Part shown: piece by piece, positions 37,270 to 50,417 of the stretch
Layout: each line of letters starts with the position of its first letter
How positions within the stretch are numbered: position 1 is the first letter of the stretch
NCBI RefSeq assembly: GCF_047495875.1
Contig: NC_092474.1
Span: 4,667,001 to 4,731,000, forward strand
Origin: Pithys albifrons albifrons
Lineage: Eukaryota; Chordata; Aves; Passeriformes; Thamnophilidae
DNA: 64,000 nt
Reading direction: 5' to 3'
The notes under the pieces: model-generated
The model's database searches: none
What the model was told of the DNA's origin: nothing
Seen by the model: the letters and a program-made list of their open reading frames with translations, nothing else
Made by a program: the position numbers and the translations under genes

Positions 37270-38986
37270 TATACCCTTTTCATAAGGGAGAGTTGAAGAG
37301 CTTTACATTTTCTTAGAGTTCAGAACTTCCTTGTGTACTTCAAGACCAAACAGAATAGGAAACTTCCAGCCTGGTGAAAAATAAGACATGAATTCTTATG
37401 CACCATATTTCTTATTATTTGGCTCCCTTTCCCTTTTCTTTGGCAAAAGTTGGTCACTAATAAATATGTCCTTGTGGAAAAATATTTAATAAGAAAAATC
37501 TCAGCTAACCTACACTATATAGCATGTTGTCTGAAAATTATGGGTAGGGGCTTTTCTAATGGCAAAAATATTCCATGAACTTGCAAGTGTGTGTGAATGG
37601 ATTTTATTCTGACCACTGCACAGCACCAAGGGCTTATGATGCCACTTAGTACATCTGGTCTGAGGGAGGTAACATGAGATCTGCTGCTTTGGGTTTCCAT
37701 TCCCTGACCATTTCATTAGTGCCAAGTGGAGAAATAGCTCTGAATGGAAGGCAGGAAAACAGCAAAAGCAGGTTTGAAAACTTCACTGAGCTGTGACCCA
37801 AACATTGGGCCTGCCCATATATCAATAGTGGAATAATTAGATAATACGAAGGGAAAGAAAGAACAGTTGTAACAGAATTTCTTTCTTTAGGTGCCAAGTG
37901 CCCTTGAGGGTGAACCAGGTCTCTGTGGATGGAGGAAACTGAGATACCTCTGAAATCCAAGAAGAAAAACATTCTCAGTGGAACTGGAACTGGCACTTAC
38001 TCTCCTGGTGCTTTGCCAAAGCTTAGGTAAGGCTGAAATTCGATGCAGGTTCCATTGCTGAATTAAAGAAAATTGCTTTCTAATAATTTGGTGAAAACCA
38101 AGGCTATAGTTTAGATGTGTTGACAATAAATAGCTTTTGATTTCTGATTTGTTCCATAGGGCTAAGATGGTGCTGGAGGCAATTAGCTGCATTTGGAAGT
38201 AAGGGAATGATTGATTGTTCTGCTCCCTCTCAGCTGCTTTGTGGGTTTGACTTTTATCTACAGTTTAAAATCAAAGAGTTCTTTTCTTTTCATTTAAATT
38301 GGTTTACAATCAGTTGACAAAAAGGCCTTCTGTCTGAATAGATTGTATAGGGTCATATAGCTGGATTAAAAACTACAATTACATTTGAAGGAAGATAGTA
38401 TTTTCCTGATTATTTTTTGCTTGGGAAAAAAAAAAGAAAATTATGGTGTAATTTCTGTTTTCACTTGATGACTTAAGAGCCTTTATTCATTTAGAAACTT
38501 CTTTGCTCCAGCTCTGATAAACAGGCATAGATCAGTATTTGTTTGATTCAGTTTTTAAGTCACTACAGGCTCTAAATTTGCAAGTAGAAGTCAATGAGGC
38601 TCTGTTCTACCTTAGGTTAGAATGAGCAAACCAGGACACGCTCCTTTGGGCTATATTTAAGCATATTTTCAAGAATAATTGTACAGCAAGTCAGTGAAGG
38701 GCAGTTTCTTCCACATCCATCCCATTATTTGGAAAGTATTCCCTCATCTTGATTCAGTAGTCAGAGGTGCTGAGGGAATTTGGTTCCAGACACTGCACTG
38801 TGATTGTTGCAGCTCTCACTGACCTGCACTGCAAACATTTCCTTCTTGTCAGCTCTTCCTTGGATTTCACAGTTCACCCAGAAAAGGAGGGACAGGATGC
38901 CAGAACTGTTTTCATGTTGCTGGTAGCACAATTTGCTTTCTCAGGAGATGACCATCTGCCAGAATTCTGGATCTCAGTACCCCTCT

Positions 38987-39034
38987 GGGGTTTTTTGAGG
39001 TTTGGGGTTTTTTTGGGTTTTTTTTTTTTTTTTT
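38987..39034. repeat. T/G tract ending in a run of 17 T
   Basis: G-runs alternate with T-runs (GGGG TTTTTT GAGG TTT GGGG TTTTTTT GGG) and end in T17 at 39018-39034. Its reverse complement closely resembles the tract at 42552-42589, sharing AAAAAAACCCCAAAC. Likely simple sequence or retroposon tail material. Confidence 0.8.
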
Positions 39035-41130
39035 ACACTTCAGCTGCTATTCTGCAAAAATGATCTCTGGATAAAAAAAATACCCACAGGGTCCAGGGGC
39101 TGATCTTCACAAAAATCTCTGCCTGCAGCCAAAACCCAACAGGATAAACTAGGGAGCTTCAAAAAGCAACCAGATTGTCCCAGGTTTGTTCAGGGACCTT
39201 GGGGAGAGTGCAGACACACTCCAAGTCTCTGTCATGCCTTGTTTGGTGGCTACAGGTCCTGAGCAGAGAACAGAGAGTACTAAACTGCTCTGGGTAGGCA
39301 AGCAGGAGATGGGTGGGCTCAGAGCCTTCCTGCCCACTCTGTGCTGCAGTTTGCTTGGGTAGCTGCACAGAGGAGAGCTCAGCTTCTCCACAGAAAAACT
39401 CAGAGGAACAAGAGCTTGAGGTTTTGCTGAATCTCTGATTTGTCTCTCAGGGCAGGGCCTTCCTCAGGGTAGATGTTAAATTGCCATCTGCCCCACTTAG
39501 ATCCCACCTGGTAAGAATAAGAGCTGTTTGAGTGGCAGCTGGGCTCTGGTGTTCCTTGGCATTCACAGTGTCCAAATATTAGTTCTTACATTCCATCCTC
39601 AAGCTTAACTCATAAAGATGATACACCCATAAATTATCCAAAGAAGAGGGCAAGACATGCAGACAGGCAAGATGAAGAGGGAGGAGGATCAGAGATTGTA
39701 AGGCCACAACAGAACCCTCTGTCTCATTTTGTAGCCAGTGTGCATATTTATGATGCATAGATGGGAAAGGCCCACAGAGAAAACACAGCTCACAAATCAT
39801 CTCTCAGTGTGCTACAGAGTTTGTTAAAGTTCACTCATGTCTCCTATGCTTGTATTCCATTAATCATTCTTGCTTTTGAAAACAAAGTAAACCTGCATCC
39901 CAAATCTGCATTGTGAGCATGTCCATTCCCTCTCACAGTTGTAGCTTTTTTAAGTCTGTCTCAACCTTCCTTCTCACAGGAGTGAATTGGAAGATCACAA
40001 CTTTTTCAATGATGTGTGTCATCTACAGACAGTAACACACAAACCTTAATCTCTCAGTGTAAAGATTCTCCTTAGAGACCTGTTCTTTACCTCCAAAACA
40101 ATCTTATGGAGTGTTGAGGAGAGTTCTTTTCTTTGATCTTAAAATCCTTAGTTAAGAAACACTTGATCTGGGATTAGGTGATTGTAATATTTTCTCCATC
40201 TGCAGTTCGACCTACTGTGCAAGTGGAATGTAATTTGAAAGTGGGTATTTTATAATACTTTTATAATTGATTTTTTTAAAGAAACCTTGACCTTCAAATA
40301 AGATGCTTACATTTGGTCAGTAAGTCTTTTCTCCTTCTGAGTGTTCATATACAGGGCAACAAATAGCAGGTCTGATGCTGAATCTAATAAATCCTGATTT
40401 TACACTGATACACATTTCCAGGCTTCTGTGATGCTATTCCTGACTATAAAACTGTCAGTTAGACCAGGCCCATACTCATGAAGTTGACTGAAGTTTGTGA
40501 ACATAAAGAGAATAAAGCAGATATCCACCAGCATGTGCTCTTGCAGCTGAGTGCTCCCAACTGAAAGGCAAATAGTAGGAATTAAAAATTAGTCATTTGT
40601 TTTTCTCCAACACCTTCTATCCACAAACACTGAGATTTCTAAACACAGTCTAATTAAACGTAATTCTATCCCTGAGCCCAACAGATTATATATGTGGATT
40701 CAGAAGTACTGCAGCTCTTCCCACCACTGTAATAAAGCTGTCTCTGAGCTCCAGTATCATGTTAACACCCTGAAATTGGTTTTCTTGTGTTAGCACAGGC
40801 ATTTTTTGGCATGTTCTATCAGTCCTCTCTCAGGACATTCACAACCAGTCCTGACCTTTCCAGTGGAAGAGGTTTTTGGGGTTACAGACAGTACTCCCTG
40901 CTGCTGGCTGACAAAAAGATCAGGCTCTGCTCTAGCTGGCAGTGGAATTAGTATCTTCAGTAATAAATATTTTGACTATAATATCTGGATGTTCAAGGTT
41001 CAAAAGTCACTGGAAAAATTGGAGGCTTAGTCATTATGAAGATAATTAAAGCAAATCCTGAGAGAAATGGAACATATTCATTTCTAAAATAGCTGGGATT
41101 TGCCCTTTCTAACATCTGTGTGATTCTCAG

Positions 41131-41474
41131 CATGGTTTTCTTTCTTTTACTCTGTGTCCTTTGTATCTTCTGCATTGTACTGGTATTTATAGTTATGAGA
41201 TATTATGGTCAAGTCTTTTCCAATTCAACATCCAAATCTGAAAGCCCTGAGAGAACAGGGATGGAACATGAGGATATAAAGCCTCCTGATGGAGCTATAG
41301 CTATTGCTATAGCATAACATCTTTAAGACAGAAAGCAAATACCTCACAATCCAGGCAAATGTTTTTATTCCTTTTAACCCATACCCATATCTGATGTGTG
41401 CTGGATCCCAACACGAACAGGAAAACACTCTTGCTCTTAATATTCCTTTTTCATTCTGCTGTATTGATTTCATG
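41131..41474 (+). other. Speculative exon (acceptor and donor consensus)
   Basis: An acceptor-like stretch ends at 41130: CTAAC branch-point match with its A at 41112, a moderately pyrimidine-rich tract, then CTCAG. A strong donor (ATG followed by GTAAGT) begins at 41475. Between them is a 61-codon frame starting 1 nt into the interval. Such signals occur by chance in 64 kb, and no neighbouring exon was identified. If the stop at 41315-41317 is real and the donor is used, the stop lies more than 50 nt before a junction, which would expose the transcript to nonsense-mediated decay. I hold this only as a lead. Confidence 0.15.
41132..41317 (+). CDS. Hypothetical 61-aa single-pass membrane micropeptide
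   Basis: From the ATG at 41132 the frame gives a hydrophobic helix of about 25 residues (residues 1-25, MVFFLLLCVLCIFCIVLVFI and on), then a basic/aromatic MRYY edge, then a polar tail with SKSESPERTG and EDIKPPD. It ends in an AIAIAIA repeat produced by a DNA palindrome (41294-41313). A short hydrophobic N-terminus with a charged cytosolic-type tail is the layout of vertebrate small membrane proteins, but I recognise no specific family. T-rich DNA encodes Phe/Leu/Val-rich stretches by chance, so this may be an accident. The ATG was chosen over an upstream in-frame GTG because the latter lies in the presumed intron. Confidence 0.12.
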   Translation: MVFFLLLCVLCIFCIVLVFIVMRYYGQVFSNSTSKSESPERTGMEHEDIKPPDGAIAIAIA

Positions 41475-42551
41475 GTAAGTTGCATAGCATTACCTGCAAT
41501 TATTTGTCATTTTGCTCTTTAAAAAATCCTCTAAAGTCATGGCTGGGGCTGCAAATGAGATGAGCACTGGAGTGGAACAACAGTATCCAAGTTCCACTGG
41601 CTTGTGCTTAAGGGAATTCGACTTGCAGATTTACAGCATAGCCCTCAAAATTTCTGCCTATTTTTGTAGGAGCTGGAAATGCTAAAGGGGAAATCACATC
41701 ATAAAGGACTAGCTGAGAAATGAGAAACAATTCTCTGAAATTTGTGTTAAGATTTAATCCCAGCACTGTGAAAATTTAAAAAAAAAGGGGGGAGAAATAT
41801 TGTAAAAATATTTGGAGGAAGAGTAATAAGAGGGATGTGTGAGCTCATATCTCCAAATGGGGATAATTTTCTTCCAAAATTAAATCTTTTTAGCTTTAAG
41901 ATAATGGTTTTATTTTGCTTCAAAGGTACATCCAGGCATCTTCATAAATCCTACTGCTGAACCAGCCATGAGTAATGCAACTGCAAACTCCAGTGTGTGC
42001 ATCATTGTTTCCAGTAGAAATTCCCTGTACTCTGGATCTTAACTCAGACTTTTTACTTCTTAGGGAGAACTTAAAGGTCTAAGCTAAAGGATTCCCACAC
42101 CTAATTACTGTTAGACAATGCAGCCCAAAATCTGAGTCTATACAGCTCAATAACATACATTAGCATGAGTTAATAAATCAGATTAATCAGTCACAAACAG
42201 AAAATGTGCAATATAAATGAAGTGGATGCAAGTCAGAATGTGAAGTGCCACTTATCAGACACTAAAATGCATTTTACAGGGTTTTCATGAGCCCATGTAG
42301 GATGATATGTGGGCAGAATCCCACTGAACTCCACAGGACTGAAGGACTGAACTCTACCTGCAGCAGGGAGGAATGTGACCCCAGGCACTCATTCACTGGT
42401 AAATCATGACAAAAAGTATTTAATTTGATTTTGTTTGGATAACTTTTATTTAAATTATGCTAATCTTAGCAAATAGCTTTTTAATTTTTAGCAATCAGGT
42501 ATAATTAAAATGCAAACGAAAGGTTAAAGGCACTACCTTTGAGAGGCACTT

Positions 42552-42589
42552 AAAAAAAAAAAAAAACAAAAAACAAAAAAACCCCAAAC
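42552..42589. repeat. A/C tract starting with a run of 15 A
   Basis: A15 (42552-42566) is followed by CAAAAAACAAAAAAACCCCA and AAC. It is the near reverse complement of the T/G tract at 38987-39034. No retroposed body or target duplication is recognisable. Confidence 0.8.
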
Positions 42590-45500
42590 TATTAAAAGTG
42601 GAATTGATCACTGCAGAATTTTGAGTCAGTGAGAAATGGCCCAACTTAATAGCAGGCAGCAGCTCTTAAGTTGGTTTTAACCAGACATTCTACCATCTGC
42701 AAAACTTGAATTGAACAAAGGAAAAAAAACCCTTAACTTCCTAAATGTCTCTGATAACAGGAATCCCTGCACTTTCATCCTGATGTGGTTTGCAACATTA
42801 TGTGATGGGCAAAACCATTTCCAGAGAGAGAATTTGAGAGCTGCTTCCAGCCAGGAAATGGTTATTGTTTAACAGGTGTGAAGGTTTCTGTGCATCTGGG
42901 CTTGGGGGTTCCTTCTGGATGTTTTAAACTCCAGAGAAGGACATGGGTTTTTTAATCCTTTCTTTAACTATTCCAGTACTGATAACACATATTAGTGCTC
43001 AGAGGGAAATAACCCTGTTCATTCTGCCAATTCTGCCACAAGCGTGTTTGAAATTGTAAAAGCTCTTGGCAACAATTCACTTTTTGCAAACTGTTAAGGG
43101 ATAAAATATCTAAATAGTAAAGAAATCTGAGTCCTGAGCAGCAGCCATGGAGAATATCAATTGACATAAAATAACAATGGCTCATAAATTCAATCCTTTT
43201 CCTCCCTCTCTCTTCCCTTAAAATGAATTATGATTGGAAGTGACAGAAAAATGTCCAAATTTGTCAGTCCTAGTCCAGCATCCCTCAGTTCATAAATATA
43301 TCCTACTACAAGCAGTCCCTCCAAGACAGCACACTGAAGTATTTTTGAGGAAATATTTTAAAAGTACTTGTAAAGACTTTTTAGAAGTCAAGAGTGTTCA
43401 TTTTCCCAGTGACATTACACAAGGGATGAATTTGGCCTAGTAATTAAGCACCAAATGTTCTACTGACCTGCAAAGAGTTCAAGACCAAAGATAAACTTGC
43501 TGGTTTGAGGCAATTGATGACCTACTGGAGGGAAAAATATTTGTCTCGTTCTTTGGGCAGCACTTTGGATTGTGTGAGTCCCTTGTGAGTGGCTTTAGAA
43601 AATGAGGTCCCAGTGGGGAAGCAGAGCAAAGCAAGCCCTCATTGAAGGGGTTTTATGAACTAGTAACACTGAACTATTCTTCATATTATTTCCACTAACT
43701 TCTCTATCTTGAAGTGACATTCCCTGATTTTCTGCTGGTGGCAATCAACTGGAAATCCACCTTGTGGAAATGCTTTAGTGCCAAATGGGAGATCATAAAA
43801 AGCTTCAACAGCAGCTCTGAGGGCTCCAACAGGTCCTCAGGTTGTGTGTCAGAATTTCATTCCACAGGCATTAATACAGTTCCCTACATTAACAATCAAT
43901 ATTTTATCAAAGCAGTTGGATTCCCTACCTTTATACATTTTATTTTTTTTAATGTATGTATGAGTCTGGTTGTCTAGAGACAGGTAGTGGTGGCTTGAAG
44001 GTAATCACTTCCTAATTTAGTAATAATACACACAGTTTAAGGGGAAAGGTTGGCAACCTCAGATGGAAAATTAAATGAGTGAGACTCCCAGAGATTCCTT
44101 TGGCTAGAGAAGTTGATTTATAGCATGCAGGAAAACCTTTCTTTTGGAAACTGAATGAGCAGGTGGCTGCAATTTATATAAATTAAACCTTGGGTTTGTT
44201 CCTCTGGCTGAAGGGTTTGGGTTTTATTCCCTCTTTTTAACAAAGCTACTGATGTATAAATAGTGTTTGGTTCTTTTTCTAAATGTTGGCTCTGTAGAGT
44301 CATTTTTAACCACTGAACCTTTTGGAATCAATTTTAGGACTAATCTAATTGCAGGTTCACTTTTTGCTCCTTATTCTGTGGAGCACACTGTGGCCAGGGA
44401 GAGAAATCAGAGCTTTGCATTCTTGTCTCGTGTCACTTTTCTCAGCCAGTCTCTGCTCTATCATTACAATCAAAATTCTTTATCCTGAAAATTGCGACAT
44501 GAAATTTTGAAGCTTAAAATAGCACTTCTGTAAGGCAGAGATTAGATTATGCAAAGTGTTAATGCAGCATTAACTGAAGAGGTCCAATTAAATAATTATA
44601 AATAGTTACAAGTCTAGCCTTTTTATTTCCAGAGAACTGTAGTTCAAAAGTTTTGCACTTCCCTTCTTTTCCTCTGACAATGTTCCTGCCAGTTAAGAAT
44701 GTCTGAGACCTCTGCAACATTTCCTTCTTCTTTTTTAAAATAGAAGACATAAAATCTCAGTTATAAAACTCCCAAGTATTACTTTGAAAGAAAATAGTAT
44801 CCTCTCCCTGAGACACATTCAGTGGTTTAGACTTACCTTGAGGGGCTGGAAAAAGTGCCTGCTGGTGAAAGTCCAAGTACAATGGACATCGTGTATAGTG
44901 AATAACCCACAGACATGCATGAGGTCAAAACCAGAGTTCTGCCAATTTAGTCACCCAAATAAAGTATTTTAAAAACCAAGCAGTGATCTGGACTTTGAAC
45001 CCTTCTTTAAAACTCTCTGGACATTGTTCCTGGGGCGATGAACATGCTCCTACCCATAAGGATGTAGGTGTAGGTGTGTTCCCTGCAGGCATCATCCATA
45101 AAGCTGGGAAAGGCCCCATCTCCCTGCTCCTGCTTCTGTGGGAATTACTGAGGAAATCACAGGGAATAGTACTTTGTTGCCAGTCTTGGGAATGGGATCT
45201 GAGCAGGCAACCTCTGATTTTTTTCCTGTCCTTTGATTGTCATCTTTCTATGGTCACATTCACCTCTTGACTGTCTCTTTTCACCCTGTCCCTCACTCCA
45301 CTCTGCACCAACAGAGTATATGTTCTCTCATTCCAGAACATGGGTTTTATCTTGTTTTATGTACTGCAAACACTGGGGGATTTTGACTCTTAGGAAATTA
45401 ATCTTGTTGCAGTCCACTATTAAAATGCAGTTTGAGTAGATTTGCAAGTTAAACCCAACTGCTCATGTATGACCCTTTTCCATCTGTTTCTTTTTTTAAT

Positions 45501-46297
45501 CTATGCAGTAAAATCAGAAAGAAACAGTGAGATTACTTTGTTATTCATTAAACTAATAATGTAATCACAAAAGAGTATTACATGTCAGGTGCAGGAATCT
45601 GCAGCATTTTCACAGGCCAGAAAATGAGTTCAACTGAACAGATAATTCGTTTTTTTTAAATTCAGTGCAAACCAAATGTGCCTTGAATGCCTGTTTTATC
45701 TTCCTTTGCTCATGGAATTTACATTTAAGTAACAGTTTTCTGAACAATTATAGCATGATCATTTGAAAATATTAGCAATGATAGAAAAATATAACCCCCC
45801 TGATCTCCTAGTTCTCCCTGGTGCTTTTTGTCCTTTCTGATGGCTCAAGGGGAAGCAAAGGGGTAACAGTTGGATACCTTTGGAATTGTACAGCCCCATG
45901 TGATTCCCCACCTACCAGGGGTGTTGGTGTTGGTTGTATTTCACCTGGCAATGGTTGTGTCAGGACCATCTTCTGCAGACATACCCAGTTCAAAGAAGCA
46001 TCAATACTACAGAAATACCAGTTACCCTGTTCCAAACCCATTGCACCCTGCACAGTCCTGCTCTGTGTGGTTAACAAGGTCTACATGTCCACACACAACA
46101 GGTCAGTGGCCAGTGTGTTTGTAAAGGTCCAGTGACAGCTGCCACTGCTGGGGCTGAGGCTCCAGACTGCCCTGGTCTTCAAGTGCTGGGCACTTCTTCA
46201 ACACTCTCCTTTGTTCCTTCTTCTCCTTCCTGTGTCTTCATCCACCTTTGATGTGCAATAGGAAAAACTGTTCTATCTTTGCCTAATCTATGGTGAA

Positions 46298-46331
46298 GTT
46301 AATGTTTCTCAATGGTTAATGTATCTCAATG
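46298..46331. repeat. 17-bp tandem duplication
   Basis: GTTAATGTTTCTCAATG (46298-46314) is followed immediately by GTTAATGTATCTCAATG (46315-46331), with one difference. A local slippage-type duplication. Confidence 0.85.
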
Positions 46332-47849
46332 GTATCTCCCATTTTCCTTCTACACCAGCCAGTTATGTCTTGACTAGATACAATTAATTATTTCCCTAAT
46401 CTCACTAAGCATTAGGCTAACACTCTGTGCACGGGATCACTTCCCAGTTATTTAGCTGGTAACATCAGCAGCAGAACTCCAACCTGCCTGGGGAGTGGGA
46501 GGCAATCACCCATCACACAGCCATTTGAACCCAGACACTGGGTACATGCTCAGCTCTCTGAAGAGGCAAATGTAATGACTCAGATTCCTTCAGTGATAGC
46601 TTTTGCACAAGAAAATCTTTTATTTCTTCCAGTGGTGGGAGATACCTGCTCAATTGACACACTTGTTACAACCCATTGCGTTCCATCAGAAATTTTACTC
46701 AGCTGTAATATCATGTTTTGTTTTCTGCAGAGCCAGGAGAATAAAAAAATAAACAACAGGATGGGCTGTAATCTATTTCTCCCCCATGAATGTCTGAAGT
46801 AATGCTTGAACAGTTTCTTGGGGCTGTAGCATGACAAGTTACCTCTGATTCATAATTTGCAATGGCAAAAGGTAAGACACTAATTATTTACCTAAGCTGT
46901 TCCTTGTCTCATAATAATGCAGTTCACAATTTATTATACTTCTGCCTCTCTAAAATCCCACCAGCCCAAGGCCAGCTTCTTAAGTGATGTATAAAGATGT
47001 GGTTAATCAGGAGTCATTATCACCACCTCAGTTCAGCGGGGACAGAAGGGGAACACTTTGATATCAAAGTGAACATGGGACAAACTTAAAAATGAAATTT
47101 GCATTTAGCATTAAGAAACAGGGATATAATTCCAGATTGGCAGATCAGAGCAGTGGGATAAAGTGTTTGAACTCTATTAAGGCAACCATACAAGCTGCTG
47201 AGACATTAGCTTGCTGGTAAGACATCTTGCTTAATTGCTGAAATGAAAACTCTTTATAAAATGGCCCTATTCCTGGAGGCACAGGTAAAGCAGTACAGCT
47301 GCTCTGCGTGGCAAAACCTCCTGTATTTTGTCTTTTATCTAAGTTTCACCTCAGAGATCCTGATGTGTATTTTGATGAGGGCTTTGTCTCAAATAATGTA
47401 ATAGGGGCACACAAAATTAAACTTTAGGACTCACCTCCTGATGGTCTTGGTGTGGTACTTGGGAATCCAGGGGTACCAGGGAGGTATTTATTCACTTGAT
47501 CTTGGTTGATCTTTTAGTGAAGATGGATGAGTGAGTGTGAAACTGGACGTGTTTCCAAACAAAACTTCAGATGTTATTCCTGTGAAACTGTCACAGTTGA
47601 ACTGTGTAGTGCACCTGTTGCCTTCCCTTTTACTGCCTCTGGAACTGCCTCTGTGGAAGACTACAAAGTATATTTTGATTTCCCAGATAAATGCATTTAA
47701 AATAGCAAAGTGGCCTCCCTCAATTATTTACAGTGGTGAAACTGATTAAGCAAATTAAAAAGAGGTGAGAGTGGGAGAAAGGAGGAGACCTTGCTTGGAA
47801 AAGCAGTACTATATTTACTAGTGAACTAAAATTTGATTGTTATCAGAGT

Positions 47850-48073
47850 ATTAAATTCCGTCCATTTTAGGGTTGAATTTGTTTCGTCTGCTTTTCTTCC
47901 CAAATAGAAAATATTTCTCACGTCCTCTTATTAGGAATTTTCTCACTCTTTTCCAAATCCACTTTCCCCAGGGGACTGGTGACCCCTTTCCCTCGTTCTT
48001 AAACACGAATCTCCAAAGGCGTCTCATCTCCTCCCTCAACAAATCTCTCCCCTTGACGAGGAGCAAGATGTGA
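47850..48073. other. Pyrimidine-biased patch with retained CpGs
   Basis: The + strand is strongly C/T-rich and I count 7 CpGs in about 205 bp, unlike its flanks. The - strand keeps a 71-codon frame open (from a TTG) rich in Lys, Arg and Trp, which purine-rich DNA would give by default. No terminal repeats or target duplication seen. It may be a younger insertion or a regulatory patch; identity unknown. Confidence 0.35.
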
Positions 48074-49089
48074 CAAGATCAGAAAGCTCAGCCTGTCACT
48101 TGTCCCTGCTGCAAACCAGTGTGTGCTCATCAACCAGTTCACCCACAGCTGGTGTTTATTTCTGATGACAGTGATAGAGAAAAGGCTCTGGGTCCCATTT
48201 CTTAGTCTGGTACCAAGCCCTGTGTAACATGGGCCTTATCACTTCTCTGCCTGGTTTGGCTTTAGCTCTTCTTGGCCATTGTGAAAGAAATTGTGGTGGG
48301 ATGAGGTGGGATTAAGGTTGTTTGAGATTGTGGTTGTCACTCCAACAGTAATGTGAAAATAAAGCCTAGAAGATGGGTATGCAGGAAAAACAAGATACAT
48401 GATCTTGTTAAAGGCAGTAAAAGACAATGCAGTGACTGAGGGCTTATCATTAAACTAAGCTGGTGTCACTTTGCAGTTTTGGGGGATTATTTTCTACAAA
48501 CAGTGAAATTACTGGTATTCATTTCATCAAAACTTAGATGCTGCATCATCTTTCCTGTTCTCCTCTTGGCAGTACAAGATAAATGGTCATAATGTTCTTT
48601 CTGTAGTGAAATTTTAGAGATTTAGCAAAATGTGTCTGAGGGCTGTGAACTGATTGACCTCTGAAACTGCTTTTCTGGCTGCCCTTCTTCTTTCAAAAAA
48701 GAAAAAAAAAACAATTCAGTTGTGTCTAAACATCTCAAGTTTAAAGATCAGCATTAGATTGTCATAATCTTTATTTAGTACAGTGTTGTGTTGAGTTATT
48801 TGTTTAAAGCTGACGCTTCCTGACAGTATTAGGTTACATCTTAGGGAGATACTGTGAGTTGTGTTTGAAGCTGCATCTTGGATTTACTGCAGCTGCTGTA
48901 AATATCAGCTAAGCAACCTTCATAAATTATGCTAAAGGTATTTCTCAGTTATATAAGAATTATTCTGGTGTAGAAAGTAATATCTGTCATCAGATACTTG
49001 TAAGCTATTATAAAGCTAGTGAATGTATGGCATCTAAAATTGTATATTCAAGATTTGTTCCAGTTTACAGTAAGTGAACACATACATGT

Positions 49090-49118
49090 TGTATGTGTGT
49101 GTGTGTATATATATATTC
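49090..49118. repeat. GT/AT microsatellite
   Basis: A (GT)n run passes directly into an (AT)n run. Simple sequence only. Confidence 0.9.
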
Positions 49119-50389
49119 TGTATAGTACACATTGCTGTTAGCATTGCTGTTGTAGTTCTCCTAGAGCCTGGCACAAATTACAACTGCTTGAGAAATTGGG
49201 AAGGTTTATAACTCAGATATTGTACAGTTGGAGAAAGAAATTTCCCAGATTTATTCTAAACCTATATAAAATGAGTGCACAGAACTCACAAGGCAGCAAC
49301 AAGCTCAGTATCGCAACAAGCAAACACGGGTGCTTTTGAACTCCAGAGAACTGCTGTGCTCACTGATGAAGCCCTGAAACAGAACCCACCACTGCAGAGA
49401 AAGCACTTGGAGCTTTCCTTTGATTTTGGGGCAGTCTGGCCTGAGTTATGGAAGTACATTTTACAAGGTAACACAAAAGAAAGGTAGACAACCTATTTAG
49501 GTTAAGCAGGAATTGTTAGCCAGAGTCCAGGCTTGAGTGCAGTGGTCAGTCATTCCCTATGGATAACTCTTGGCTCCATCACTGTGGGATTGGAAGGAGA
49601 GCTCCATTCCTGTGTGCCCTCTCTTTAACCCTCATAGCACTGAGCTGCAGTCCTGGGCAGTTGGGAGCACAGGGACACACACACAGACTGCACTTCGCTG
49701 CTCCCTTCTGCTGATCTTACTTTTCGTCTTTCACTCTCAGTGGCTCATTTCTGGTGAAGGGAAATGACAGGAAAGAAAGAGCCTCAGGTCAGTTTTTGTG
49801 TCTGAAGACACAACTCATTAGCTGGCAACAAAAGTCCCCAAAATAAAATCACGTGTCCTCTATCCCAGAGACACCAGGCAGTTTTTTAGGGCTGTCCTGA
49901 GCCTTGTAGTGGCTGGAGCTCTTCTGCACAGGTCTGGGAAAGATTCCTGCTGTGATGGATTTTCCAGTTCTGGATGTTACATAAGAGACTAAGCAAATAG
50001 AGGCATGTGGTAACTGAACTTAATATATTTTGGGCCACATGGGCTTGTGTAGAGAAATGATTTACAAGGCCAAAGACACCTGGTGGTGTCAGACATGGTA
50101 GGAACTCTGACAGTCAAAGTCTCGGTGTAATGAATCCTGCCTGGCCCTCGATTATCACAAAGAGCAGAGTGAAAGTAAATAAGAGATTGGAGCAATAACA
50201 GACTCTCCAGTGACATGGTAATGATGGCAGCTTAAAGGCAACTGCTGACTGGATAGCCAGGGAAAGCAAATATACTATAAATCATCTGGCTGCAGGTTTG
50301 GGCTCAAGACATGGTGCTTGGCTCAGGCACTCACATCACTGTTTGCTTTCACTCACAGAACAGCTCGAGTGGAGCTGGCTGCAGTGATT

Positions 50390-50417
50390 GCATAAGGAAT
50401 GCTGCATAAGGAATGCA
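50390..50417. repeat. 14-bp tandem duplication
   Basis: GCATAAGGAATGCT is followed by GCATAAGGAATGCA. Local duplication with one change. Confidence 0.85.

Larger units (their letters stand above)
34146..41130. other. Anonymous non-coding DNA
   Basis: No gene recognised. A G+C-richer interval around 35,640-36,080 has open frames on both strands that match nothing. Simple sequence includes an A/C-rich run at 37232-37269 and the T/G tract at 38987-39034. Confidence 0.6.

Noticed and set aside
45808..46135. Endogenous retrovirus fragment
   Set aside because: Three overlapping frames drew attention, but none has a recognisable gag, pol or env motif and there are no LTR-like ends.
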